NCBI GenBank assembly: GCA_022539475.1
Contig: VCMS01000523.1
Span: forward strand, 1 to 21,077
Origin: Gracilaria domingensis
Lineage: Eukaryota > Rhodophyta > Florideophyceae > Gracilariales > Gracilariaceae
Direction: 5' to 3'
DNA length: 21,077 nt
Position numbers and translations under genes: made by a program. The notes under the pieces were generated by a model. That model was not told where the DNA came from. It was given only the letters and a program-made list of their open reading frames with translations, and made no database searches. Below are positions 1-9,392 of this stretch, piece after piece (the stretch's first letter is position 1; every line of letters starts with the position of its first letter).

Positions 1-450
1 CCCCCGCCAAGAACAGTTCACGCTAAACTGCTTCCAAATCCTCTCCGTGCGTCTCGCAAAATCACGTAACGTTCCGCAGTTAGACTTCGCAAACACCATC
101 AGCATCAAAAGGTCTCACTTACATTGAACCCATTCAGTACGCATCCCAAACATAAAAAACCAGAACTACTCCGTTCCAATCCAAAGATTCCGCACGCTGC
201 AGCTTCATGAACCTGTCGCGCTCATTCTCGCACACAGCCGCCGCCGCGCAAAAACACTGGTCAGAGTCGCGCATATTCGCCATATCAAACATTTACGCCT
301 CGACTTACCTGTTTCGCACGTTTCACATCCCAGGACAGGACTCTGAGAGGCAACGCCACTGAAGCTCACAGAAGAAGAACTTCAATCGCAGCCCACACTG
401 TACGTCAATATCGCCGGCCGCGTAATGCGCCGTCCGCGAAAATTTTTGAA
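1..450. other. Leading stretch without a supported gene
   Basis: I see no convincing coding region here. A minus-strand open frame covers 323-757, but it is Cys/Arg-rich without domain structure and overlaps the N-terminal remnant of the transposase that follows on the + strand. The left end of that transposon may lie in or before this stretch, but no terminal inverted repeat can be recognised because only one end is available. Confidence 0.5.
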
Positions 451-503
451 AGTTGTGTTCAGAAAAGTTCGAAATCCTCCCCACACTGAAACATGCAGGA
501 AAG

Positions 504-572
504 GTACGTAAACGATCACGTGCACGATGGAGTTGGTGGCAAATAAAACACACTTTATACTCTCCCCTGCAG
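504..572 (+). other. Candidate 69-base spliceosomal intron near the transposase N-terminus
   Basis: A donor-like AAG|GTACGTA at 501-510 and an acceptor preceded by a pyrimidine tract (CTCTCCCCTGCAG, ending at 572) bound 69 bases. An ATG at 493-495 would give a four-residue first exon (Met-Gln-Glu-Arg across the junction) that joins in phase to the frame used by the zinc-finger-like remnant from 574. Seen: both splice-like sites and the phase match. Inferred: that it is spliced. The host gene is degenerate, so this may be chance. Confidence 0.25.
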
Positions 573-573
573 G

Positions 574-3500
574 GTGCTCCAAGATCCTGCGCCGCACCAT
601 CACCACGGACCTCCCTCTGCAAGCAACTTCCCTCACTACTTTCATACCCTCTCACCCAGCCATGCACAACTGTTGTTTCCCCGCTGCTCATTCCATACAC
701 AGTCCCTCGCCTCTCTCGCCCAGCATCAGAAGCGATGCAGACACAGGAATGACCCAAACCCGTTTCTCACCCCAACACCTCATCGAGGATCCCACTTCCC
801 CTCCCCGAACCAAGCGCCGCAGACTCAACAACACCGAACCCCCTTCCTTCCCCCTCTAACCGCCCGTCCGATAACGTAGCACTCGCAGACGACGACCCTT
901 ATCTCCAGGAACAGCTTGCGCTCTCCCTACGCTCATCCGACGCAGCACAGATACTCAGCCCGCATCACCAACTCGCCTCCCAGTCCCTTCCACAGGCTCA
1001 GGTAACGCCTTCTCCCCCTCTCCACCCTCACAGAAAGACCACATCCATAACCTCGTCACCTACATATCCTCCATCGCCACAAAACTCGGAAAGCGTTCTG
1101 CTGACGAGCTCATCAACATTCTCAAGCAATCCACCTTTCCCTCTTCCTCTTCCAGACCTCCATCACTTCCGCTGCCGAATGTCTGAAACTGCACTCCAAA
1201 ATCTTCGAAGAAACAGTCAGCTCCATTGGGTTCACCTCAACCATCATCCATGACAAAAACCATAACTTCTCCGCCACCCTCTACCTCAGGGACCGCGTTC
1301 AGGTTCTCCTACAACAACTTTGTCTCGCATCCCACAGCAACTCCTTCTTTCATCCAGTCAAACAAGCTTCAAGAACAGGAACTACCGCAATCGCACACCC
1401 TATGGCTTCGGAACTCGGCCGCCATGTCGTCCCGACTATCAAGAGGCATATCATGCATTCTCCGGACCCCGACGTCATCTGGCACGATCCCAGTATCACC
1501 GGCACAGACTCGTTCGTCGGCCTCGTTCAACTATATTCAGACAAGTCTTCCACCTCTTTCAAAAGTTCTTCTGTTACGTCGTATCCTCTTCACATCACCC
1601 TCCTCAATTTCAATGACTCCTTCCGCAGAAAGTGCATCACGCAGAACTACACACTCGTCGGATACATACCCACATCCTTCACCTCCGACTCGTCCTCCAC
1701 TGACACAGATTCCTTGGAAGTCGCTCCCTCAACCCCCAGCGTGACCCGCATTGTGCGCATGTAGCTCGTCCAGGAGTCCCTAGAAACCCTCAAACCTCTG
1801 TATCATATCGGTATAAAGGGTTTTCCCTTCCGCGACGCCAAAGGAGTCCTTCGTCAATGCCATCCAGTCATCTCCAACTACAGCGCTGACATCCCCGAAG
1901 CCAAGGACATTCTCGCAGTACTTCATGGCACAAAGCCAAGCAAACCCTGCCACCGGTGTCTCCTCCCTCGTTCAAAACTCAACCTCTACCAACCTATTCT
2001 CACAGAGCGAACCCTCTCACACACTTTGCAAACCAGAAAAAGACATGATGACCTACTTCTCGAGGCAGATTCTGCTCTCCTCTCCCATAGACCACGGGTT
2101 GCAAGGAACCTCAAAGAAGAAGCTGCAGAACTTCTCCACTCCACCTCTCTCTCTCCATACAAGTCCTTTCTGGAATCTTACCCTCTTCTCAACATCTCTT
2201 CACTGCTCACTCCTTATTCAATCTTCTCCTTCGAGCCCCTTCACAACTTTCACCTTGGCATCTCTAAACTCATCAAACTCGCCACAATCGAACACCTGAA
2301 GTCCGATTCTCTTCACACTTCCGTGGGCTTCAATGGATCCTCCAGGTCGTTTCGGTCCATCAGAACATCTATTCTTACTCACGCTAACTCCATCCTAGCT
2401 GACATCGAACGCTCGTTTCCGGCTCCAGGGCTTCATATTGATTTCTCGACATCTGAAAAGGGTAAGTCTCTCAACGGCTTCTTCACCACTGACGGAATCA
2501 GAGGCATGCTAGAAGCAAAGGACTATCGCGCCCTCGACATGGTCTTCCCCTTCATCGGTGCATTCTTCGACCGTTGCTGCGGTGAAGTATCTCCCGCCCC
2601 AATAACCACCATTTTCACCTCTTACGTCGATCTCGTCAATAACGTTCTTCACTACCACACTGCCCCAGAATGGACTGATGATCGCTTACGCTCTTTGGAG
2701 ACTCTCATCAAGAACTTCAAGACTCAAACTGTCTCAGTTTTGGGTCCATACCAGGCCTCCAACTTTCGTACTCTCAAATTCCATCTCCTGGATCACATCA
2801 TTCCAGACATCCGTCGATACGGAGGCCTCCATTTCGGTGATGCAGGTGTGTACGAGCACGCGCATCTCCTCTTCAAGAACCACTACCGCCGTACCTCTCG
2901 CAGAAGATCAACTGCGCATAAGGAAACAGTGGACTCAATCCAAGAGTCGCAGGATTTCTTACACTCCATCTCGGTAAGGAAACACTTCTCCATGTCTACC
3001 AACTCGGCCAGTCGTTTGTCGCAGCGGTGTCCCTCCATGGTTCGTGATGGTAGTTCATTCTCCCTCTTCGACATCATCACGGCCGACAAGTATCTACGGT
3101 CCCATCCAAACGTCCCGTCATCTGCTCTCACAGATTTGTTCTCCAAAACTACATTGCAGTTCATCAACCAAATCTTTCGCGACGCCCTCTCTTCCTTCCG
3201 TACCCTAAGCTTAGAAACTCTTCAACCGTTGGACAACCCCTATGACATCAAAATCACCGTCGTTAACTCCGCTTACATTGTTTCTGGGTACTGCCCCTCG
3301 CTGGATGACTACGATCGTCACTTTCAATGCATTAGACTGCGAGAGCCGGAGGTCTCTTTGTGTGAACGTATTTTTGCAACCACTTCTTTCGGCCCTTCCA
3401 AGTCCCCAAAATTCTCTACCGTCCTGGTTAATGGAACTCCTCCTCCCGGTTGTGACTTCCCGACCGCATGGGTATGCAAAGTCTTTGCCCTGGTTCGCTT

Positions 3501-3873
3501 TAGCAGATGTAACCAAAGCAATTCCGATTCTGAATTTGCCTTTGTTCGCTTCTTCGAGGTAACGGAGCCGTTGGATAACATTGACGAATCCTTGAACTGC
3601 ATTTCCGTCCGCTGGGCCACGGATGACGAGGAAGATCACACATTGCAAACCTCCAATTCTCTAAAACGGTCAACAACTGCATCTGTACCCCCATGGTTCG
3701 GTCTCGTCCCATTCTCTTCGATCAAAGGCTCGGTACACATCCTCCGACGAAACTATCCCGCACGATCCTTTTTCCCTCCATTGCACTGGAAGTTCCACCG
3801 ATTCTACATTAACAGATTCTATCGCAATCCCCGAGCTCGTTTACACTACCATCCAATCACCAAACTTTCGTAA
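574..3873 (+). pseudogene. Plavaka-like (KDZ superfamily) DNA transposase, copy 1, broken
   Basis: Transposase of a cut-and-paste DNA transposon. From about 1150 to the TAA at 3871-3873 one frame runs roughly 908 codons, broken by a single TAG at 1762-1764. Plavaka hallmarks appear in order: LYSDKSST (Asp at 1540-1542) followed by YPLHITLLNFNDSFRRKC; NYSADIPEAKD (Asp at 1888-1890) with a PCHRC cluster; then KFHLLDHIIPDIRRYGGLHF and VYEHAHLLFKNHYRRTS (Glu at 2854-2856). These are probably the catalytic Asp/Asp/Glu, which I infer from the family pattern. The C-terminal part (about 3240-3873) resembles the accessory domain of such proteins (AFVRFFEV, WFGLVPFSSIKGSVHIL). Upstream, a zinc-finger-like remnant (CSFHTQSLASLAQH) lies around 685-725. 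The frame then changes several times (near 750, 860, 1010 and 1150) before the long frame. Copy 2 has MQILQESL where this copy has M-stop-LVQESL, so TAG probably replaced CAG. The ATG at 2026 is internal to the catalytic domain and not a true start. Confidence 0.85.
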
Positions 3874-3889
3874 CGTAAACCATAATGCA

Positions 3890-6442
3890 TTAGTGACGTT
3901 CTATCCAATTCTCCTCATGTAATCCTTCTTGCACAGACCTTTCCCTCACATTCCTCTCTGCAGTTATGTCGTAGAACATACGGTCTCCCCGACTGCAGCA
4001 TCCAACATAGCAATCCAGTACAGCTCCGAGCTTCTCAGAGATCTCTCCCATAAACACATCTTCTCGGACAGCAAGGTACAGTTTCCTTTTCGACGGAATC
4101 CAGTAAACCACAGTGCCCACCCGGTCATCATTTCCATGCCGCGCATCTTCAGCATTCGATGGGCCATTTCTGAACTCTGTTGGATAACTCTGCTGCATGC
4201 GGACCCTCACGGTCTTCAGTATACTCTCAAGTACCAGTGGTAGATATTTCCCGAACAAGTTGGAGAACAACACTTGTCTCTTACCACCTCTCCCTCGTTC
4301 AGACTCTGTCGCGCGAACAACGGACGCTATCCAGGCATCAAGACGTGCCAGATGCATAATTGTTCCATCCACTGGATCCCTCTCTTCGGTATTCCTCGAA
4401 CTTGTTTGTAAAACGTCGTAGCCCATGAACTCACGCAGCACCTCCAAGCTCAGGCTGTTCCGAAAAAGCAAGTCACATGGTTCATCTTCGGTTGCATGAT
4501 ATGGGTTACAGCCCGAGAAACATATATCTTCTACCTTCTGAGTTCTCCACGACGACAGAATCTCACATCCATTTGCATCTTTGGGTAGGAGTTTTTCAAG
4601 TACCTCTCTGGTTTGTATTCCATACTTGTTCTGCTCCCTTTCATCATTTTTTATCGGGGTCCTTACAAGCATGTCGTAACCTAGTCCCATCAATAACTTC
4701 TCCTTCGCATGGCGTTTTCGAGCACCTATTGCATCACTTAAAGCCTGTTTCAACCTTCTGCGCAAACAAATGTCGTGCGTTAACTGTTTCACACAGTCAT
4801 TTTCCATTTTCATTCCTCGGATAGATTCCGAACGTGGCTTCATTACCTCCGTCTCCACAATTTGCATCAACAAATGGTCGCCTCCACCACGTACGGATGG
4901 CGTGTACGCCCTCATCTCCATGGAAAGATCCATTGGGCACCGTGGCACTATCTCCTTCCCATCAACAACCAGCACACTGTCGTCTTTCTCAGGTCCAACT
5001 GTCTCACTTCGGTTGCTCCAGTTCCTTGCGGGTATACACGTCTCGAAGCATAGCTCTCTTGTCTCGTCTTTGGCGTATTGAAGTATGGAGTCATAGACGG
5101 TCTTCGCAACACCAACAAACTCGTCGTTCACGTCAATGTTGTACCGCTTCCTGCTCTTGTTACTGTCAAGTTCGTTCCTTTTCCCTCCACGTCTGAGAGC
5201 CTCTCCCAAAGAGTGTATGAGAACCTCTTGTTCTCTGACCTTAACCTCCAGTTGCTCTATGTTCTTCTGAGCAAGTCATACGCTCATTTTCAGACTTTGC
5301 TTGTCCTCTATTGTACGATACAGATCTCCCTTCAGTTTCCCGATCTTTTCCAAAAGCTCGTATCGCGGAGTAAGGGATTCATCTTCATCTTCTTCCATTG
5401 CACCATGCAGGGAAAAGCTCCGGGACAAAGCACCACGATCAACATCTTTATCGTTCCATACTTCTCTACGGGGGTTTGCTATGACAGGTTGCCGATCGTT
5501 CCCCACCCGTCTATTCTCATTTCCATGGTTCGTCCTTCTTCTGACCTGATTGAACCTGTTTCTCTGTGACTCACGTGTGACTGGTGTCGGTTGTATCTCG
5601 TCTTCGTCTTCGTCTTCCTTGTGTCTGGACTCAATATGAGGGACGGAATCATGCCTGCCTTCGATGGGAGCCATATGCGTTGCATTTCCGGCGTCCACGT
5701 TATCGTTCGCCTCCACGTTATCCTTGTCGTCGACGTCACTTGGGATATCTACTGCGTCCGTGGACTCCCGCTCCTTTCTCCCACTGCCTTTCTTGGCACG
5801 AGAGACACCCTCATTCATTTTCTCGTTCCTCTTCACTTTTCTCGAATCATAACTGTTACGTTCTGTTCCGGCAGCGCTTCTGGGTATCTCCCTATCCCCA
5901 GGTTCGGCTCTAGGTTCGGCTCTCACGATGGAGCAATCCACGGTTTCCATCTCCGCATTGTCATCCGCAGTTCTCACCTTGTCGAAACAATCATCGATAC
6001 GAGGACCTTCTGTTCCTCCACTGCCTCTTGTCCTCCTTACATTCTGACGTACAGCCGTTCTTCTCTGATTTCCTTTCATCGCTATGACATCTACATTTCC
6101 ATCATCACTGACCCTTGCCTCTTCCATTGCAGCCATGTGACGTGTAACAGGCCCACGCATTGCACTATCCTTGGCTTGGACGGTTTCACTTACTGTGCGT
6201 TCCGTAGTGCATGTGGAAGCTCCTGACCTCCTTCTCGGTTTTACTTCCGATACTGTAGATGAAGATTTTGGTTTGCGAAGTCCAGCACGAGGTGCTCGGC
6301 CTCGGCTGCCTCTCCAATTAGTAGCACTACTTCGTGAGACGACCGCGCTCCTACGTTTGGCCACCCCAGTATCCCAGCGCTCCGGCGGTACCGATGCCTT
6401 TCGCGGTTTACCACCTGCATGCTCCGCACGTTGAGGAGCCAT
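3890..6442 (-). pseudogene. Unidentified 850-codon charged/coiled-coil protein gene with one in-frame TGA
   Basis: I do not recognise the family. The ATG at 6442 (MAPQRAEH) opens a frame that reaches TAA at 3890-3892 with only one interruption, TGA at 5276-5278 (codon 389). Residues 1-350 are low complexity, very rich in Arg/Lys and Glu/Asp with Asp-Glu runs (HKEDEDEDE), suggesting a nuclear or nucleic-acid-associated protein. Residues about 360-415 form a heptad-like coiled coil (YELLEKIGKLKGDLY before the stop, IEQLEVKVREQEVLIHSL after it), so the TGA falls inside a continuous structural element. The remaining 430 residues look globular, with conserved-looking segments such as LLMGLGYDML and LFSNLFGKYLPLVLESIL. 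No ATG supports a separate downstream gene: the first possible initiator after the stop, at 5209, is TTG. The stop codon lies 16 bases from that of the convergent transposase, so it may be a passenger gene of the same element. A recent nonsense mutation is likelier than readthrough. Confidence 0.6.
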
Positions 6443-6906
6443 CCGAGATCCTTCGGCCTTCGTGCGCGGTAGTATTACGGAACAGATATAGAAACGTGAA
6501 CGATACTGAAGGTATATGATTGAGAGTGATATGTGAGGGTCACGTACTCGGTGTGCAGGACTGATATGTGAAGGGGAGGGGAATTTAACCTCGTACTGCA
6601 TATATGGAGAAACGCATTCTGCAGCATTTGTGGCGGATCGGCATTCAATTTTTGGACCTTTCCCGGGTCCATATTCCGGACTTGGTCCGATTTTCCCGGA
6701 TGTTGCGCCCTGCATATACAAGTACGGCACTTTCAACGATCTTTCATACCACTATATGCATCAGTATGTTACACAGTACATCTTGAGTGTACATATGAGT
6801 AGTATTTCTGCAATCATAACAGAAGTGTTCAATACAATTTGCTTCAACAAAAAGCTTTTCTCACTACATTGAGCCCATACAAAGTCCAAGGACATTGTCT
6901 GAGAAC

Positions 6907-7347
6907 CTAGGTTAACCTTTCCCAAGGATATGTGGGTCCATAGTCAACGTAAATTTCGTCGTGCTCCTTAATGTCCCTTGAGGCCGTGACTACGAGGAGT
7001 CTGTAGTTCTCCAAAAGCCCCAAAGTTGTAGCCTGATACTCTGTGGGCTGGCGAATGAATACATTTGGTTTGCGTGCCATGTTAGAATCCATTTTTTCCA
7101 ATTCCTTGTCCTCATCACCTTCACGATATGACGCGTCATTGATATAGCCCGCTACACAGAAAGGAGCAGGAACTATCCAGGCATGACCAGCGTTGACTTC
7201 AGTATCATAATGCGGGAGAGTGTTGTACATTTGCCCCTTCACCCTCACTTGCATGCAATACTTCCTGAACCGAGATGCAGTGGCCCCCAGCATCGTCTGT
7301 CTCTTGCAGATGCTAGTTTTTGGCGAGGGTCGTCCAGAAATTGGCAA
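6907..7347 (-). pseudogene. SET-domain protein, C-terminal half
   Basis: The fragment carries the second half of a SET (lysine methyltransferase-type) domain. It contains AGHAWIVPAPFCVAGYIND, corresponding to the asparagine-bearing cofactor/knot segment, then ENYRLLVVTASRDIKEHDEI and VDYGPTYPWE, matching the conserved EEI-x-VDYG ending of SET domains. It stops at TAG 6907-6909. The N-terminal half of the domain (the GxGVF segment) is missing: recognisable similarity begins about 7295 (SRFRKYCMQVRVKG), and upstream the frame runs into a short tandem repeat. It is therefore truncated and unlikely to be active alone. A fitting N-terminal half lies on the same strand at 20479-21077. SET identity is from motifs only; the substrate is unknown. 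Confidence 0.7.
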
Positions 7348-7361
7348 GGGTCGTCCAGTAA
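7320..7361 (+). repeat. 21-base tandem repeat containing GGGTCGTCCAG
   Basis: Two adjacent 21-base units, TTGGCGAGGGTCGTCCAGAA and TTGGCAAGGGTCGTCCAGTA (plus one A each), lie at 7320-7340 and 7341-7361. A third GGGTCGTCCAG is at 7416-7426. The repeats sit exactly where similarity of the SET fragment to its family is lost, so they may be subterminal motifs of an inserted element. Confidence 0.75.
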
Positions 7362-7711
7362 ATTTTTTGAAAAAATATCGAGATCAATTATTTCAAAATT
7401 TGCAGATAATTGCTTGGGTCGTCCAGAATCTCTGTGCAGTAAATACTGGGGGGTTTTCCACTCGTGCTAGTTATTTAGTCGAGGGCTACCTGAACCGTAT
7501 TTCGCGAAGTCTAGGTTCAGTTTCCATTAAGGTGCACATTACACGATACCTTCTGCGGAATGATACCCTGCAACGCATGGAATACTAGTGCTAGTACAGA
7601 TGATGCCCATTATGAAATCATACCGTTTTATTCGTATCTATTCTTCTATCGACCGCTTTTGCTAACCACTACTTCGCTATATTACATGTACCATTTCCCC
7701 ATGATGGAGCG
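7362..7711. other. Non-coding stretch between SET fragment and hairpin cluster
   Basis: AT-rich at first (7358-7400), then mixed. It holds the third GGGTCGTCCAG motif (7416-7426). Short open frames are present on the + strand but show no domain or coding character. I see no RNA gene. Confidence 0.5.
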
Positions 7712-7757
7712 GGTGTAGGCGCAATCTGCGGCAGATGCCGCAGACTGCACCTCCACC
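7712..7757. repeat. Hairpin 1 of three (TCTGCGGCA stem)
   Basis: TCTGCGGCA (7725-7733) and TGCCGCAGA (7736-7744) pair perfectly around two bases, and pairing continues imperfectly outward (GGTG...CACC) to 7712 and 7757. The DNA could form a cruciform, or its transcript a stable stem. Confidence 0.85.
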
Positions 7758-7791
7758 ATAGTGCTGTATCGGTAGAACAAATACGCACTCC

Positions 7792-7824
7792 GAGAGGATG
7801 AGACGCGAAGCGCCTCATCCTCTC
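7792..7824. repeat. Hairpin 2 of three (GAGAGGATGAG stem)
   Basis: GAGAGGATGAGACGC (7792-7806) pairs with GCGCCTCATCCTCTC (7810-7824) with one mismatch and a three-base loop. Confidence 0.9.
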
Positions 7825-7825
7825 C

Positions 7826-7877
7826 GTTCCTCATGTAGGGAACCATGCCCAGATGCATGGTTCCCTACTTGAGGAAC
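7826..7877. repeat. Hairpin 3 of three (GTTCCTCATGTAGGG stem)
   Basis: A 23-base arm at 7826-7848 (GTTCCTCATGTAGGGAACC then ATGC) pairs with 7855-7877 with one mismatch and a six-base loop. It starts two bases after hairpin 2. Within the left arm GTAGGGAACCATG is also nearly self-complementary. Three consecutive hairpins suggest the end of a foldback or other structured mobile element. Confidence 0.9.
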
Positions 7878-7918
7878 CTGCACCTGCAATTCGTGAGCTA
7901 CGTACGCATCAAAAGTCA

Positions 7919-8265
7919 TTTACCTGTATACGCAAGCGGAAAGTATCCATAAGTTAGTCAATGATCCGGTGGATACATTTGAAATGCGATGGAACGTACC
8001 ATTGATAAAACGAAACAGAAACGTTGCGCTAGAAAAGTCGAGGGACCTGGTAACTCGCAAACGGAAGAAGAAGCAGGAAAGGGATCGGTTAGATTACCAG
8101 CCGACCATATCATCGTAAACCGCGAAAGGTGTCGAAGCGAGAACTCACAAGCAAGGACACCAAGAATGCCCATGCAGCAAACATACCGCAAGACGCGATA
8201 AACGAGAATCTAGCCTATATCCCAAACAAGTACCAGAATCGCCTATCCCGAACAGTCAGGCAGTA
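7919..8265 (+). repeat. Tandem duplication, unit 1 (about 347 bases)
   Basis: This stretch, beginning TTTACCTGTATACGCAAG, recurs 415 bases downstream at roughly 90 percent or better identity. In both copies a frame stays open for about 66 codons (YLYTQAESIHKLVN at the start, LDYQPTISS at the end), and a second frame is also open. Differences between copies change amino acids freely (Asp/Ala, Val/Leu, Asp/Glu, Met/Leu), which argues against purifying selection, so I treat it as repeat sequence or a relic of a gene fragment. Confidence 0.85.
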
Positions 8266-8336
8266 AAACGACCAATTTCATTTTGTCTCTCAAGATCGAT
8301 GATGGATCTGGAGAGATGAAATAAAATTGGTCGTTT
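8266..8336. repeat. Palindrome at the duplication junction
   Basis: The 26-base arms at 8266-8291 (AAACGACCAATTTCATTTTG then TCTCTC) and 8311-8336 are complementary apart from about three mismatches, around a 19-base loop. The palindrome fills the gap between the two duplication units, which suggests it took part in the duplication or is a tiny inverted-repeat element inserted there. Confidence 0.9.
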
Positions 8337-8678
8337 ACCTGTATACGCAAGCAGAAAGTATCCATAAGTTAGTCAATGCTCCGTTGGAAACATTTGAATT
8401 GCGATGGAACGTACCATTGATAAAGCAAAACAGAAACGTTGCGCTAGAAAAGTCGAGGGACCTGGTAACTCGCAAACGGAAGAAGAAGCAGGAAAGGGAT
8501 CGGTTAGATTACCAGCCGACCATATCATCGTAAACCGCGAAAGGTCTCGAAGCAAAAACTCACAAGCAACGACACCGAGAATGCCCATGCAGCAAACATA
8601 CCGCAAGATGCGATAAACGAGACAGAAACCTATGTCTCAACCAAGTACCAGAATCGCCTATCGCGAACAGGCAGAGCT
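8334..8678 (+). repeat. Tandem duplication, unit 2
   Basis: Second copy of the 7919-8265 sequence, offset by exactly 415 bases at its start. Similarity fades around 8635-8680 (CAAGTACCAGAATCGCCTAT is still shared). After 8700, TTGGTCGCGTACTTACAG faintly resembles the start of a further unit, but no full third copy is present. Confidence 0.85.
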
Positions 8679-8754
8679 AGAGCCTATGGCGCAACGAAAT
8701 GAACTATTGGTCGCGTACTTACAGTCGTCGGTTTGGGTTACCGGGTTCCCGTTT

Positions 8755-8806
8755 TCACCCTTCAACTCGTTCTATATCTTGAACAAATAGAAGAAGTTGA
8801 GGGTGA
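8755..8806. repeat. Imperfect inverted repeat
   Basis: TCACCCTTCAACTCGTTCTA (8755-8774) is complementary, with small mismatches or bulges, to ATAGAAGAAGTTGAGGGTGA (8787-8806). Confidence 0.75.
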
Positions 8807-8966
8807 TTAGCTTATTTCCTGCCGTTTCCATGTCGCAGAGCGCGAAGAAACGCGGTGAGGATTGGTTAGTTTAGAGCAAAGATACGTGGAAGGATATGGG
8901 AGAACGTACGAAAAGACTGCACGGAATACATCCCTGAGATACGGATGACTCCGTCCTACTTTCTTC

Positions 8967-9006
8967 CGCCCTCTACTTTATGGAGCCTCCATAAAGTGGA
9001 GGGCGG
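8967..9006. repeat. Near-perfect 40-base palindrome
   Basis: CCGCCCTCTACTTTATGGAG (8967-8986) faces CTCCATAAAGTGGAGGGCGG (8987-9006) with a single mismatched pair and virtually no loop. It lies about 390 bases before the start of transposase copy 2 and could be a subterminal structure of that element. Confidence 0.9.
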
Positions 9007-9392
9007 GAAAACGTACGACGGAGCGGAGTATAACGCGATGATATCAATGGCATGGCTCACGACGGTAACGGAAGTTCGGACGTCGGAGGCGCGGCGGCGG
9101 CGGCGAAGGGATTAGATTTATTTTTCTGTGCGAGATTGGACAAGTGTACAGCGTACAACGTTGGGAAACCACAGGTTTATAACCAGTGGTAGATAATACG
9201 AGAAGTACACCCTTGTGTTGAGGTCGAGGTGTACCTACGTTCCTTTTTGAACGAAAGCACGTGATTTAAACTCAAAATATATTCTCCGTTCTGAGCAACA
9301 CGTCGATATTGACTGTCGCTCGACCTCCTTCTCCCTTCGGACTCCCTTCCCTTGCAGTCTTTGTCGTCGTTTCTCGTTCATTTCTTCTTCCC

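Noticed and set aside
323..757. 144-residue minus-strand frame
   Set aside because: No recognisable motif, and it overlaps the transposase N-terminal remnant.
1226..1744. + strand 172-residue Ser/Pro-rich frame
   Set aside because: It overlaps, out of frame, the segment that aligns residue by residue with transposase copy 2.
2883..3712. Minus-strand open frames opposite transposase copy 1
   Set aside because: They are shadows of the well-supported + strand transposase frame and have no domains.
5276..5278. TGA as a selenocysteine codon
   Set aside because: It sits in a coiled coil, not a redox site, and I see no SECIS-like element after the stop; a nonsense change is simpler.
3929..6434. 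Many + strand open frames opposite the coiled-coil gene
   Set aside because: Shadows of the 850-codon minus-strand frame; Ser/His/Cys-rich without motifs.
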